NCBI GenBank assembly: GCA_936941155.1
Contig: CAKZJE010000112.1
Location: 1 to 59,760, forward strand
Reading direction: 5' to 3'
Length of the DNA: 59,760 nucleotides
Source of the DNA: an uncultured Methylomonas sp.
GTDB lineage: Bacteria > Pseudomonadota > Gammaproteobacteria > Methylococcales > Methylomonadaceae
Shown: one piece after another, positions 38,031 to 46,690 of the stretch
How positions within the stretch are numbered: the stretch's first letter is position 1
Layout: every line of letters begins with the position of its first letter
Translations under genes and position numbers: made by a program
The notes under the pieces: model-generated
Database searches by the model: none
The model's input: the letters and a program-made list of their open reading frames with translations, nothing else
What the model was told of the DNA's origin: nothing

Positions 38031-38555
38031 ATGTTTGATATTGAATACGAATTCCGCCAAGAAGATTTAATCCACTTTAACGAAATGCGCTTTAAAAACA
38101 ACGTGCAATTGCAAAATGAAATGCGCAAACATCGTTTTTTTATTGCAGGGCTGATTTTGTTTGTCAGCTTTTTTTATTATCTTTATTACAGCGATATAGA
38201 AGTGCCGGCTTATATGCTGGTGCTCGGTGCGTTGTGGATATTTGGTTTTAAACCGTATGAAGTGAAAATGGATATTCGCCGGCAAATTTTGGCAAAATAT
38301 ACCGAAGCAGAAAAAGAGACGATGTTTGGCACTTATCAAATGAATATTGAGCAACATTATTTGGTAATTAAATCACCGTCTGGCAAAGAAAAATTGGCAT
38401 GGAAAGATTTGGCGCGGGTCGAATATGGCAAAAAATATGTTTATATTTATATCGACTTGGATTCAGCCATGATTATTCCAGTGGAAACCATGAAAAGCGG
38501 CGATTTGGAAAAATTTGCCGAGCAAGCCGAAGGCATGATTGAGCGCGGTCTTTAA
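38031..38555 (+). CDS. YcxB-like membrane protein
   Basis: The 174-residue protein starts MFDIEYEFRQEDLIHFNEMR, has two membrane segments (about 37-75), and a C-terminal domain with KLAWKDLARVEYGKKYVYIY and IIPVETM, the pattern of the YcxB-like fold. Function is not known. A hairpin follows directly. Confidence 0.75.
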   Translation: MFDIEYEFRQEDLIHFNEMRFKNNVQLQNEMRKHRFFIAGLILFVSFFYYLYYSDIEVPAYMLVLGALWIFGFKPYEVKMDIRRQILAKYTEAEKETMFGTYQMNIEQHYLVIKSPSGKEKLAWKDLARVEYGKKYVYIYIDLDSAMIIPVETMKSGDLEKFAEQAEGMIERGL

Positions 38556-38562
38556 GTTTTGA

Positions 38563-38594
38563 GACCTTCCAGGTTTTAAAAACCTGGAAGGTCT
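38563..38594. terminator. CCTTCCAGG-type hairpin
   Basis: agaccttccagg and cctggaaggtct form a strong stem 8 bases after the YcxB-like gene. Confidence 0.65.
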
Positions 38595-38619
38595 GGCAGT
38601 CATTCACAATTGTAAACTC

Positions 38620-40509
38620 ATGTTAAATTTCAAAAGCATCTCTCTTCGGCGCGGCACGCAGGTTTTATTTAGCCAAGCCTCATTTATTATTCACAAAGGA
38701 CAAAAAGTCGGGATTACTGGCGCAAACGGGGTGGGAAAGTCTAGTTTGTTTGCTATGGTGCGTGGTGAATTACATGCCGATGAAGGTGATTTTTCGATGC
38801 CGCCCCAATTGGAAGTGGCGCACGTTGCGCAAGAAACGCCAGCATTAAGCCGTTCTGCCATTGATTATGTGATGGATGGCGATCGCGGTTTGCGTGAGTT
38901 ACAGCAACAATTGGAAATTGCTGAACAGCAACATGACGGCTTAAAACAAGGCGAGCTTCACGCCGCGTTGGATCATATTGGCGGCTACACGGCGATTGCA
39001 CGCGCGGCGCGGTTGCTGAGTGGTTTGAGCTTTACCACCGAACAACAACAAAATCCGGTGAATTCTTTTTCCGGCGGTTGGCGGATGCGGTTGAACTTGG
39101 CGCAAGCCTTGATGTGTCGCTCCGATGTGTTGTTATTGGACGAACCCACTAACCATTTAGATTTAGATGCAGTGATTTGGCTGCAAGAATGGCTGATTAA
39201 ATATCCCGGCACGTTGTTATTGATTTCGCACGACCGCGATTTTCTCGACACCATCACCAGCCACATTGTGCATATTGAGCAGCAAAAAGCCGAGATTTAT
39301 ACAGGCAATTATTCCGCTTTTGAAACGATGCGGGCTGAAAAACTCTCGCAGCAACAATCCGCGTTTGAAAAACAACAGCGCGAAATGGCGCATATTCAAA
39401 GCTTTATCAATCGCTTTAAAGCGCAAGCCACCAAAGCCAAACAAGCGCAAAGCCGGATTAAATCGTTGGAGCGGATGGAAATTATTTCCGCAGCGCATGT
39501 GGATTCACCGTTTAATTTTAGTTTTCCAGTGCCCGAAAAAATGCCCAATCAGTTAATCCAACTGGAACAGGCAGATATTGGTTATGGCGAAAAAATCATT
39601 GTGAAAAACGCCACGTTGACTATTGTACCGGGCGATAGAATTGGTTTATTGGGGCCTAACGGCGCGGGTAAATCGAGCTTGATTAAAGTGCTAGCAGGCG
39701 ACATGTTGTCTTTAACCGGCACATTGCGCAAAGCAGATGCGTTGAAAATTGGATATTTTGCCCAACATCAATTAGAACAGCTGCGTTTGGATGAAACTCC
39801 GCTGTGGCATTTGCAAAAAATTGACCCGCAAGCGACTGAAAAAGATTTGCGCAATTTTTTAGGCGGCTTCGATTTTCGTGGCGATAAAGTTTCTGAAGTG
39901 GTTGCGCCGTTTTCAGGCGGTGAAAAAGCGCGTTTAGTGCTCGCGCTGTTGGTTTATCAAAATCCCAACTTGTTATTATTGGATGAACCGACGAACCATT
40001 TAGATTTAGAAATGCGCCATGCCTTAAGTATTGCCCTGCAAGATTATCAAGGCGCAATGCTGGTGGTCTCGCATGATAGACATTTGCTGCGCTCTGTGAC
40101 TGACAGTTTTCTGCTGGTTGCGAATGGACAAATGCAGGTTTTTGATGGTGATTTGGACGATTATCGCCAGTGGTTGGCAGAGAACAAGAAAAGTGCAGAG
40201 GAAACACCCGAACTAAGCAATAATAGCGCGACAGTTTCGCGCAAAGATCAGCGCAAGCAAGAGGCAGATCGCAGACAACGCTTAAAACCGTTGTTAGACG
40301 CAGTGAAAAAAGCCGAAGCTGCGGTGGATAAATATCATCAGCAGCAATTGCAATTAGAACAACAATTAGCAGACCCTGCAATTTATACAGACAGTGAAAA
40401 ACAACGTTTAAAAACCGTGCTAGAGCAAAAGGCGCAAATTGATAAAGCCTTAGCGCAAGCCGAATCTGATTGGATGGATGCCGAACAACATTTAGAAAAC
40501 GCGGAGTAA
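38620..40509 (+). CDS. ABC-F family ATPase (YheS-like)
   Basis: The 629-residue protein has two ABC domains without membrane parts. Walker A motifs are GANGVGKSS (about 34-42) and GPNGAGKSS; signature motifs are FSGGWRMRL and FSGGEKARL; Walker B regions are VLLLDEPTNHLDLDA and LLLLDEPTNHLDLEM. A basic linker and a Gln-rich C-terminal coiled coil (VDKYHQQQLQLEQQL) complete it. ABC-F proteins act on stalled ribosomes. Length and order suggest YheS. The start ATG is followed by KSISLRRG. Confidence 0.95.
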   Translation: MLNFKSISLRRGTQVLFSQASFIIHKGQKVGITGANGVGKSSLFAMVRGELHADEGDFSMPPQLEVAHVAQETPALSRSAIDYVMDGDRGLRELQQQLEIAEQQHDGLKQGELHAALDHIGGYTAIARAARLLSGLSFTTEQQQNPVNSFSGGWRMRLNLAQALMCRSDVLLLDEPTNHLDLDAVIWLQEWLIKYPGTLLLISHDRDFLDTITSHIVHIEQQKAEIYTGNYSAFETMRAEKLSQQQSAFEKQQREMAHIQSFINRFKAQATKAKQAQSRIKSLERMEIISAAHVDSPFNFSFPVPEKMPNQLIQLEQADIGYGEKIIVKNATLTIVPGDRIGLLGPNGAGKSSLIKVLAGDMLSLTGTLRKADALKIGYFAQHQLEQLRLDETPLWHLQKIDPQATEKDLRNFLGGFDFRGDKVSEVVAPFSGGEKARLVLALLVYQNPNLLLLDEPTNHLDLEMRHALSIALQDYQGAMLVVSHDRHLLRSVTDSFLLVANGQMQVFDGDLDDYRQWLAENKKSAEETPELSNNSATVSRKDQRKQEADRRQRLKPLLDAVKKAEAAVDKYHQQQLQLEQQLADPAIYTDSEKQRLKTVLEQKAQIDKALAQAESDWMDAEQHLENAE

Positions 40510-40512
40510 GTT

Positions 40513-41037
40513 ATGTTTGATATTTTAAAGCTGTTTTGTGACATTACCCTGTTTAGAAAAGCCCCGCAGGATGTGCCATTTTCACCGCTACTCACCCGTT
40601 TCACTTTAATCGCTTATGCGGTTATTAGTTTTTTAATGCTGTTTATGGGCTCGCGCTGGTTCAGCTCATTATTGCAAATGGCTGCGGATGTGCTTTTTTT
40701 AATGATGTTTGTGCGTGTTTCCTTAGCATGGGTGCATAAACCTGAACGTTATCAACAAACTTTTTGCGCCATGCTTGGCACAGACGCGCTGATTACTTTA
40801 TATGCCATTCCTGCTGCTGCGGTGATGTTAATCCCTAATGCTTCGCTCGGCATTTTGGCTCTGTTGCTGATTGTGGGATTAATGCTTTGGCATTGGGCGG
40901 TGATTGCGCATATTTTGAGTCATGCGTTAGGGCAAAATTTAGGTTTTAGCTTAGGACTCGCGTTGCTGTATGTGATGTCGGCGTATATGTTGTCGAGCCT
41001 GTTGTTTTCACCCGCCGCCAGCGGTGTGGCGCATTAA
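40513..41037 (+). CDS. Polytopic membrane protein of unknown function
   Basis: The 174-residue protein has about four membrane segments (LIAYAVISFLMLFMG, ADVLFLMMFVRVSLAW, LITLYAIPAAAVML, LALLLIVGLMLWHWAVI). It starts 3 bases after the ABC-F gene and is probably co-transcribed. The family is not recognised; a Yip1-like fold is possible. Confidence 0.7.
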   Translation: MFDILKLFCDITLFRKAPQDVPFSPLLTRFTLIAYAVISFLMLFMGSRWFSSLLQMAADVLFLMMFVRVSLAWVHKPERYQQTFCAMLGTDALITLYAIPAAAVMLIPNASLGILALLLIVGLMLWHWAVIAHILSHALGQNLGFSLGLALLYVMSAYMLSSLLFSPAASGVAH

Positions 41038-41193
41038 GATTATTTCAATAAGCTTTGTTCCGTTTGAAAACGTAAAGGTGCAAGATTTTGCATTTTTACA
41101 GATGAAATTAAAAAAGAATTCGTTTTAAACTGATATATTTTAAAACGCCACGAACACCATGAGATTTGATGTCTCTCACCATGAGCACCGTGT

Positions 41194-41637
41194 ATGAATA
41201 ATTATAATCACATTTTATTGGCAGTAGACTTATCGCCTACCAGTCAACAAGTGGCGATCAAAGCGCAACATCTTGCCGCCTTAAATCAAGCTAAGCTCAG
41301 CATTATTCATGTGGTAGAAATCATCCCGATGATTGATATAAATTATGAAACGGTTTCGCCTTTTACCAGTGAATTAAATCAAATTTTAATCAGCAATGCC
41401 GAAAAAAACTTAAGCTTTTTTGTTAGTGAATTAAAACTGACTCCTGAAGAACAATTGCTGGAACAAGGCGACCCTAGAGATGAAATTATCCGCGTTGCCA
41501 AAGAAAATCAGGTCGATTTAATTGTGATAGGCTCACACGGACGACATGGTTTATCTTTGCTGTTAGGCTCAACTGCCAATGCTATTTTGCACCACGCGGT
41601 CTGTGATGTGCTTGCAGTTCGACTGATTGAAGAATAA
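41194..41637 (+). CDS. Universal stress protein (UspA family)
   Basis: The 147-residue protein starts MNNYNHILLAVDLSPTSQQV and has the nucleotide-binding loop VIGSHGRHGLSLLLGSTANA (G-x2-G-x9-G pattern). UspA proteins help survive stress. It stands alone. A weak A/T-rich promoter region precedes it. Confidence 0.93.
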   Translation: MNNYNHILLAVDLSPTSQQVAIKAQHLAALNQAKLSIIHVVEIIPMIDINYETVSPFTSELNQILISNAEKNLSFFVSELKLTPEEQLLEQGDPRDEIIRVAKENQVDLIVIGSHGRHGLSLLLGSTANAILHHAVCDVLAVRLIEE

Positions 41638-41730
41638 TTTATACCGTGACAAATCTGGGTTAAGTTGCAGTCACTTAACCCTGCACACAACAACAATAAA
41701 ATAAACGTGCTCAACTGAGGAGGAAAAAAA

Positions 41731-42162
41731 ATGATTGGACATATAGAAAGCTACGATAAAAACATCCAAACCGGCGTAATTAAATACGAAGGAAAGTTTT
41801 TTGAGTTTTACATTGATGCTTGGACATCAGAAACCCCACCAAAAGCGGGTGATGATGTCGATTTTTTAGCAGAAGATGACGTAGTGACAGAAGTAGGATT
41901 ACTAGGAGCTTATGTCAAAGATATGCGCCCTGTAAAACGGCGGATGCTGGCAGCCATTTTAGGACTGTTGTTTGGCTGCATAGGCATACATCGTTTTTAT
42001 TTAGGTTTTTATAGCCTCGGTGTGGCACAAATAGTTTTTACCGGTATTACCATGATGTTTGGTTTTGGGGTGGGCTTAGGTGTGGTGTGGGGATTTGTGG
42101 AAGGCTTTTTATTATTCACTCAACACATTAACAAAGATGGCAAAGGTCGCCCTTTAAAATAA
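41731..42162 (+). CDS. TM2-domain protein with a cold-shock-like N-terminal domain
   Basis: The 143-residue protein has an N-terminal 60-residue beta domain (MIGHIESYDKNIQTGVIKYE) resembling a cold-shock or OB fold, then a TM2 domain with two membrane segments: LAAILGLLFGCIGIHRFYLG and VFTGITMMFGFGVGLGVVWG. A strong GAGGAGG ribosome site lies 8 bases upstream. Function is not known. Confidence 0.85.
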   Translation: MIGHIESYDKNIQTGVIKYEGKFFEFYIDAWTSETPPKAGDDVDFLAEDDVVTEVGLLGAYVKDMRPVKRRMLAAILGLLFGCIGIHRFYLGFYSLGVAQIVFTGITMMFGFGVGLGVVWGFVEGFLLFTQHINKDGKGRPLK

Positions 42163-42175
42163 TCCTACGCTTTTG

Positions 42176-42226
42176 CATTGCGTACTGTTTTCATATTTTC
42201 TGCGCAGAAAAAATAAGTACGCAATG
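42176..42226 (+). terminator. Nested palindrome after the TM2 gene
   Basis: Arms CATTGCGTACT (42176-42186) and AGTACGCAATG (42216-42226) enclose a perfect 16-base palindrome TTTTCTGCGCAGAAAA (42196-42211). It lies 13 bases after the TM2 stop. Confidence 0.6.
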
Positions 42227-42236
42227 TGTTGTTCTC

Positions 42237-42446
42237 TCGTTCCCACACGCTGTGTCACTGTCCACAGTTAAGACAAAACTCTTAATAATCAAAATATTAT
42301 TCCGTAGGGTGGGCACGCTTTTTTGCCCACCTTATGAGCGGCGCATAAATCGGTGGGCATGAACAGCGTGCCCACCCTACAAATATCTTATTGAAAAATA
42401 ACGTATAAACTCTTAACTGTGGGCTGTGACGCGGCGCGTTGGAACT
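42237..42446. repeat. Nested inverted-repeat element, shell A with GGTGGGC core
   Basis: The ends (ttcccacacgctgtgtcact and its inverse near 42420-42446) match the shell at 25127. The 77-base core (42304-42380) is different: GTAGGGTGGGCACGC at the left and GCGTGCCCACCCTAC at the right. The flank aatatcttattgaaaaataa also matches the other copy. Confidence 0.8.
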
Positions 42447-42509
42447 AGAAAAACCAGAAAGCTCGCACCTACACAAAAATCGTCAAAAAAACTTACGAAA
42501 ATTTTCAAG

Positions 42510-42552
42510 ACGACTGGTCGTTTTTATTAAATTTTTCAAGACGACCGGTCGT
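42510..42552. repeat. Pair of 12-base palindromes upstream of amt
   Basis: ACGACTGGTCGT starts at 42510 and ACGACCGGTCGT at 42541, 31 bases apart. Order of the two variants is reversed compared with 23804 and 48549. Confidence 0.85.
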
Positions 42553-42707
42553 TTTCTAAATTTTATCGCCTTACAATCCACATCTCCTCCTAGCATTCTA
42601 TAAAGCTTACGCACCAAAATAGAGCGCAAATGCACTTCATTATTCTTATTCGTGCACAACAACGCTTAAAAAGCAGATATTTCCTTATAATTCAATATTT
42701 TATTTGA

Positions 42708-42723
42708 TGGCATAATGCTTGCT
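42708..42723 (+). promoter_or_regulatory. Sigma-54 promoter of amt
   Basis: TGGCATAATGCTTGCT matches the sigma-54 consensus TGGCAC-N5-TTGCW with the GG and GC doublets 12 bases apart; only the C of CAC is changed. It lies 43 bases before the amt ATG. This suggests nitrogen control through NtrC. Upstream NtrC sites are not clear. Confidence 0.8.
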
Positions 42724-42766
42724 TTGATTATATTAACTTTAATCAACTCATGTCGGAGATAACACA

Positions 42767-43987
42767 ATGGAACAACAATTAGCACTTATTTGGTCAGCTA
42801 TGTGTGTTTGTTTGGTTTTTTTCATGCAGGCGGGTTTCGCGCTCTTAGAATCAGGTTCAGCACGGGCAAAAAACTCCATCAATGTAATGATGAAGAACTA
42901 CATGGATATGTGTGTGGGTGGGATAGTTTTTTGGGCTTTCGGTTATGGATTGATGTATGGAGACACTTTAGGCTGGTTTGGAACTTCTCAGTTTTTACCG
43001 AATCCTGTGAATAGTAAAGATGCGATTCATTTAGCGTATCAAATCATGTTTGCCGCAACTTCAGCTACCATTGTCAGTGGCGCGGTAGCAGAAAGAATGA
43101 AGTTTAGTTCTTATCTTATTTTCAGTGGTATCGTCACAGGGTTGATTTATCCTATTTTTGGTGGCTGGATTTGGAATTCAGGTGGATGGTTAGCAAAACT
43201 CGGCTTTTTCGATTTTGCAGGCTGTACAGTAGTGCATTCTGTGGGAGCTTGGTGTTCATTAGCTGCATTATTGGTGTTGGGCCCTCGCTTAGGACGCTTT
43301 TCTTTAACAGGCGAAGTGCGTGAAATTCCCGGTCATAACTTAACATTAGTGGCATTAGGCGCGTTTATTTTATGGGTAGGCTGGTTCGGTTTTAACGGTG
43401 GAAGTATCAGCAGCTTAACCACTGACAATCTTGGTCTCGTGATTTTAAATACCCATTTAGGTGGTTGTGCGGGTGCATTAGGTGCAATGGCTTTTATGGC
43501 TTCGCAAAAGAAACCAACGCTGATGTCAGCAACAATTAATGGTAGTATTGCCGGCTTAGTGAGCATTACCGCAGGCGCAGTGCATTTTTCACCCACTTCT
43601 GCGATTATGGTCGGCTTTTTAGGCGGTATTTTTTACGGCGTTGGTGCACAAGTTATTATCAAGTTTAAAATTGATGACGTGGTTGATGCTATTGCTGTGC
43701 ACGGTGTTGGCGGAATTTGGGGAACATTGGCAGTCGCTTTGTTTCCTCAAGGTGAGTTTTCTTTACACACATTATTAATTCAAGCGACAGGTGTAGTCAT
43801 GGCGTTTTTATGGTCATTCCCACTCGCGTATATTTCTTTTAAAGCCATTGATATGTATTTAGGAGCTCGCGCTTCAACCTTGCACGAACAACGCGGTTTA
43901 GATTACACAGAACATTATGAATTGGGCTACCCTGAGTTTCAAAAAAGCTTAATCGGTAGCGCGGAAAAGGACAAAGGTCATGAATGA
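42767..43987 (+). CDS. amt: Ammonium transporter
   Basis: The 406-residue protein has about eleven membrane segments. The pore twin-His residues appear in VVHSVGAWCS and VHGVGGIWG, and the ammonium-channel signature region is FAATSATIVSGAVAERM. It starts MEQQLALIWSAMCVCLVFF with no signal peptide. It lets ammonium pass the inner membrane. No glnK lies next to it. It overlaps the next gene by 8 bases, so the two are coupled. Confidence 0.96.
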   Translation: MEQQLALIWSAMCVCLVFFMQAGFALLESGSARAKNSINVMMKNYMDMCVGGIVFWAFGYGLMYGDTLGWFGTSQFLPNPVNSKDAIHLAYQIMFAATSATIVSGAVAERMKFSSYLIFSGIVTGLIYPIFGGWIWNSGGWLAKLGFFDFAGCTVVHSVGAWCSLAALLVLGPRLGRFSLTGEVREIPGHNLTLVALGAFILWVGWFGFNGGSISSLTTDNLGLVILNTHLGGCAGALGAMAFMASQKKPTLMSATINGSIAGLVSITAGAVHFSPTSAIMVGFLGGIFYGVGAQVIIKFKIDDVVDAIAVHGVGGIWGTLAVALFPQGEFSLHTLLIQATGVVMAFLWSFPLAYISFKAIDMYLGARASTLHEQRGLDYTEHYELGYPEFQKSLIGSAEKDKGHE

Positions 43988-44684
43988 TGATATTAGACAA
44001 CGGCGACGACAAGCAGCGTGGTTCTGCTTTGAACAACACCTAACCGAAGAGCAACTCCTAGAAGCGATTGGAATACTGGAGCAACAATTTCAACTCGATG
44101 GGGTAGGTGTTTTAATTTCTTACGTCAGTACAATCTGTGCACAATTTAATCTTGGCAAAGAAGTTGGCAAAGCGTTGTGCGTAAAGTTTTTTGAAGTGAT
44201 GGCAAACAGAGAGATTAAGTTACCCACTGATCCTCTGTTGCTGATTGAAGAAAAACGTTTTAGCGCAATCCGCCAACAAGAGCAACAAGCAGCAGCGGAA
44301 AAAGCAAAAGAGGCCGCTCCGCCTCCGGTTGAAGAAATTCCCGCGCACAGTATGATTTTTATGAGTTTGCTTAAATACCTGCTCAAAGAAGTTTTTACCG
44401 ATGAAATGGAGTTGATTAAGCTGTTAAAACTGTGTTGTGAACAAGATAAAAAAATCCATAAAGACATCAAAGCCGCTATTGATAATTGGCAGTTAAATCC
44501 GCAAAGTTTTCGTTGGGTATTGCCCTTTAGTGAAAGCCAATTAGCGGAGGTGACACATTTAATTTATGTGTGTTTGTGCGAAGTATCAGGGCCTGTGGAA
44601 GCCGATCAAATTTTTCATAAAGCGATTGCGGTTTGTGAATTGCGCCCTGAAGCCAAAAAATTTCCGCCTTCACGTTTGCTTTAA
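43980..44684 (+). CDS. Unknown protein coupled to amt
   Basis: The 234-residue protein is mostly helical. It has an Ala-Pro-rich linker (AAAEKAKEAAPPPVEE, about 102-117) between two helical domains, a shape like TerB-type proteins but without their acidic motif. It overlaps the amt 3' end by 8 bases, so sigma-54 control probably covers both. Family not recognised. Start ATG follows GGACAAAGGTC. Confidence 0.65.
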   Translation: MNDDIRQRRRQAAWFCFEQHLTEEQLLEAIGILEQQFQLDGVGVLISYVSTICAQFNLGKEVGKALCVKFFEVMANREIKLPTDPLLLIEEKRFSAIRQQEQQAAAEKAKEAAPPPVEEIPAHSMIFMSLLKYLLKEVFTDEMELIKLLKLCCEQDKKIHKDIKAAIDNWQLNPQSFRWVLPFSESQLAEVTHLIYVCLCEVSGPVEADQIFHKAIAVCELRPEAKKFPPSRLL

Positions 44685-44698
44685 AAAGTTTATCGCCC

Positions 44699-44731
44699 AA
44701 ACCTTCCAGGTCTCTAAGACCTGGAAGGTTT
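44699..44731. terminator. CCTTCCAGG-type hairpin between convergent genes
   Basis: aaaccttccaggtc and gacctggaaggttt form a stem with T residues after it. It lies between convergent genes, so it can serve both. Confidence 0.7.
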
Positions 44732-44759
44732 TTATACCTAAAAACTGATTTGCAATAAT

Positions 44760-45755
44760 TTAACCCGAAAAATTCGCCCCCTTCACCCAGCTATCAATAA
44801 ACTGCAATTTGCGCTTCACCTTATCCGTAATCACAAACGGATAAGGATCGCTTGTTCCCATGCTGCGATTCAACGCATTTAACGCAATAGAAAACTGCAT
44901 CCACGCCGACAACCAATGATGAAAATCACTCAAGCTACCTGTGCTATTGATTAAGCCAAACGCACACGCGGTTTCCAATGTTTCACTGATGTGCAGATAA
45001 TGCGCCCAACTCTCTGCCCAATCCTCCAGAGGATGCGAGCTAGCATACGCGCTGATATACGACTCCTGCCAACCTTGCTTTGCGCCATATTGATAAAAAC
45101 TATCTAACGCGCTGCGATAATCAACCTGCTCATCACCAAATAATTGCCTAAATCCTGCTAACTGCTGCGGATTTTCCGACAACTGCAACCAGTAAAAATG
45201 CCCTAACTCATGGCGAAAATGCCCCAGTAAAGTGCGATAGGCTTCATTCATTAACTCCTGCGTGGCACTGCGATAACTTTCATCCGTTTCTGCCACATTA
45301 ACGGTAATCAAGCCATCCACATGCCCTGTATAAACAAAATCCAAAGCTGCATTCGGATTGGTGCGTTGATCTTCCAAAAAATCAAATAACAACGGCGTGT
45401 CGCTGCCATACAGTTGCCGATCTGGAATTTTCAACCCCAAGCGCAGCAACATATAAAATGCGCGGCGTTTCGTCGCCTCCAACTTTTCCCACCGCTGCAT
45501 ATTATTATTAATGCTTAAATCGGGAATCGTGCGCGTTAATCGACACGCGCAGCATTGCGGATTCGGGTCGCTGTCGTGAATCAGCCAATTACAATTTAAA
45601 GTTTCGTAATGCTGACATAAGCGATAACCGTCTACTACAAACGGATTAATGACCATTTGTTGCGCTGGAATAAATCCCAACGAATCGCCACAAGCATTAC
45701 AAAACTTGTTGCCGAAAAAAACTTCCGAGCTGCACGCACAGTAAAAACGTTTCAT
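44760..45755 (-). CDS. Putative zinc-binding metallopeptidase (Peptidase_Mx-like)
   Basis: The 331-residue protein has an N-terminal zinc ribbon (C6, C8, C19, C22), a second Cys group QCCAC (about 68-71), and a gluzincin-type HELGH motif (182-186) in FRHELGHFYW. Such proteins neighbour alpha-E and ATP-grasp genes in many bacteria. The gene starts 4 bases inside the alpha-E stop, so the operon is tight. Cleavage of a peptide tag or a cell-surface bond is plausible. Confidence 0.85.
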   Translation of the reverse strand: MKRFYCACSSEVFFGNKFCNACGDSLGFIPAQQMVINPFVVDGYRLCQHYETLNCNWLIHDSDPNPQCCACRLTRTIPDLSINNNMQRWEKLEATKRRAFYMLLRLGLKIPDRQLYGSDTPLLFDFLEDQRTNPNAALDFVYTGHVDGLITVNVAETDESYRSATQELMNEAYRTLLGHFRHELGHFYWLQLSENPQQLAGFRQLFGDEQVDYRSALDSFYQYGAKQGWQESYISAYASSHPLEDWAESWAHYLHISETLETACAFGLINSTGSLSDFHHWLSAWMQFSIALNALNRSMGTSDPYPFVITDKVKRKLQFIDSWVKGANFSG

Positions 45756-46690
45756 GGTGTTAGGTTATTTAAAAGCCATGTTTGTGCAATATGTTGATGT
45801 AACGTGTTAAAGTCTGCTTGCAAAATATCAAGAATATCATGTAGTTGTAAAGCACTGGTATCGCTCATATTGATCGCCAAAAGTCGTTGTTCTAGGATAT
45901 TGAGTGGTTCTGTCAACGCGCCGGAATTCGGCAATTTTGCCATGCAATGTGAAATTTCTGCCAAGCAATGCGCAACTGAGCTAGGAAAATCAGGGTTGTT
46001 TAGCAAGAAATCCAAGACATCCACACCTTGAATGCGTTGCCGCACTTGTTTGCGATACATCAACGAAGCATTCAAGGATTTCAACACGTTAATCCATAAA
46101 ATACTTTCATGTTCCCGCAAAATAGAACTGCGATTTTCCGCCAACAACACTGAGCCAAAATCCATAATGCGCGTTGTCATGTCGGCGCGTTCAATATTGC
46201 GCCCTAAACAGATAAAGCGGTGACTATCGTTGCGACTCATTGCGCCAGCCATAAAGCCGGTGAAACGTTGACAGCCGCGCATGATTGTTTGCAAAAATAC
46301 CACCCGCCCGCGCCGATTCGATAAGCTATCCAAATTATTGCTGGCGTATAAATACATTTCGTTGACTTGTTCCCATGCTTCATCCGGCATCAGTTCGCGA
46401 CTGGTGCGAATATTTTCGCGAGCAAAAGACAACGTTGATAATAACGAACTAGAGTTGCTGGCTTCGGTCAACAAAAAACGGCTAATATTTTGTTCATTCG
46501 CAATTTTAAATCGTTGTTTAAAAGCCGCTTCTACCCCGCAAATCGTCAACAAAGTATGCCAGCCCACTTCTGAGCCGTATGGCAAATCATAAATCAAATT
46601 CATGGTCACACTGATTAGGCGTGCGGTGTTTTCAGTACGTTCTAAGTAACGCGCTAACCAGTATAAACGTTCAGCAGATCTCGATAACAT
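45752..46690 (-). CDS. Alpha-E domain protein
   Basis: The 312-residue protein starts MLSRSAERLYWLARYLERTE, the signature of the alpha-E family (COG2307), an all-helical domain with conserved Arg and Glu residues. These proteins accompany circularly permuted ATP-grasp enzymes and are thought to act with them in peptide-bond chemistry. It overlaps the ATP-grasp stop by one base and the peptidase start by 4. No catalytic activity is known. Confidence 0.92.
   Translation of the reverse strand: MLSRSAERLYWLARYLERTENTARLISVTMNLIYDLPYGSEVGWHTLLTICGVEAAFKQRFKIANEQNISRFLLTEASNSSSLLSTLSFARENIRTSRELMPDEAWEQVNEMYLYASNNLDSLSNRRGRVVFLQTIMRGCQRFTGFMAGAMSRNDSHRFICLGRNIERADMTTRIMDFGSVLLAENRSSILREHESILWINVLKSLNASLMYRKQVRQRIQGVDVLDFLLNNPDFPSSVAHCLAEISHCMAKLPNSGALTEPLNILEQRLLAINMSDTSALQLHDILDILQADFNTLHQHIAQTWLLNNLTP

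Noticed and set aside
39683-40381. 232-residue minus-strand frame inside the ABC-F gene
   Set aside because: It is antisense to the conserved ABC-F motifs and has an atypical, His/Pro/Arg-rich composition, so it is a shadow of that gene.
42580-42707. NtrC binding sites upstream of amt
   Set aside because: Fragments such as gcacc and gcaaatgcac occur, but no paired GCAC-N7-GTGC-like site could be seen.
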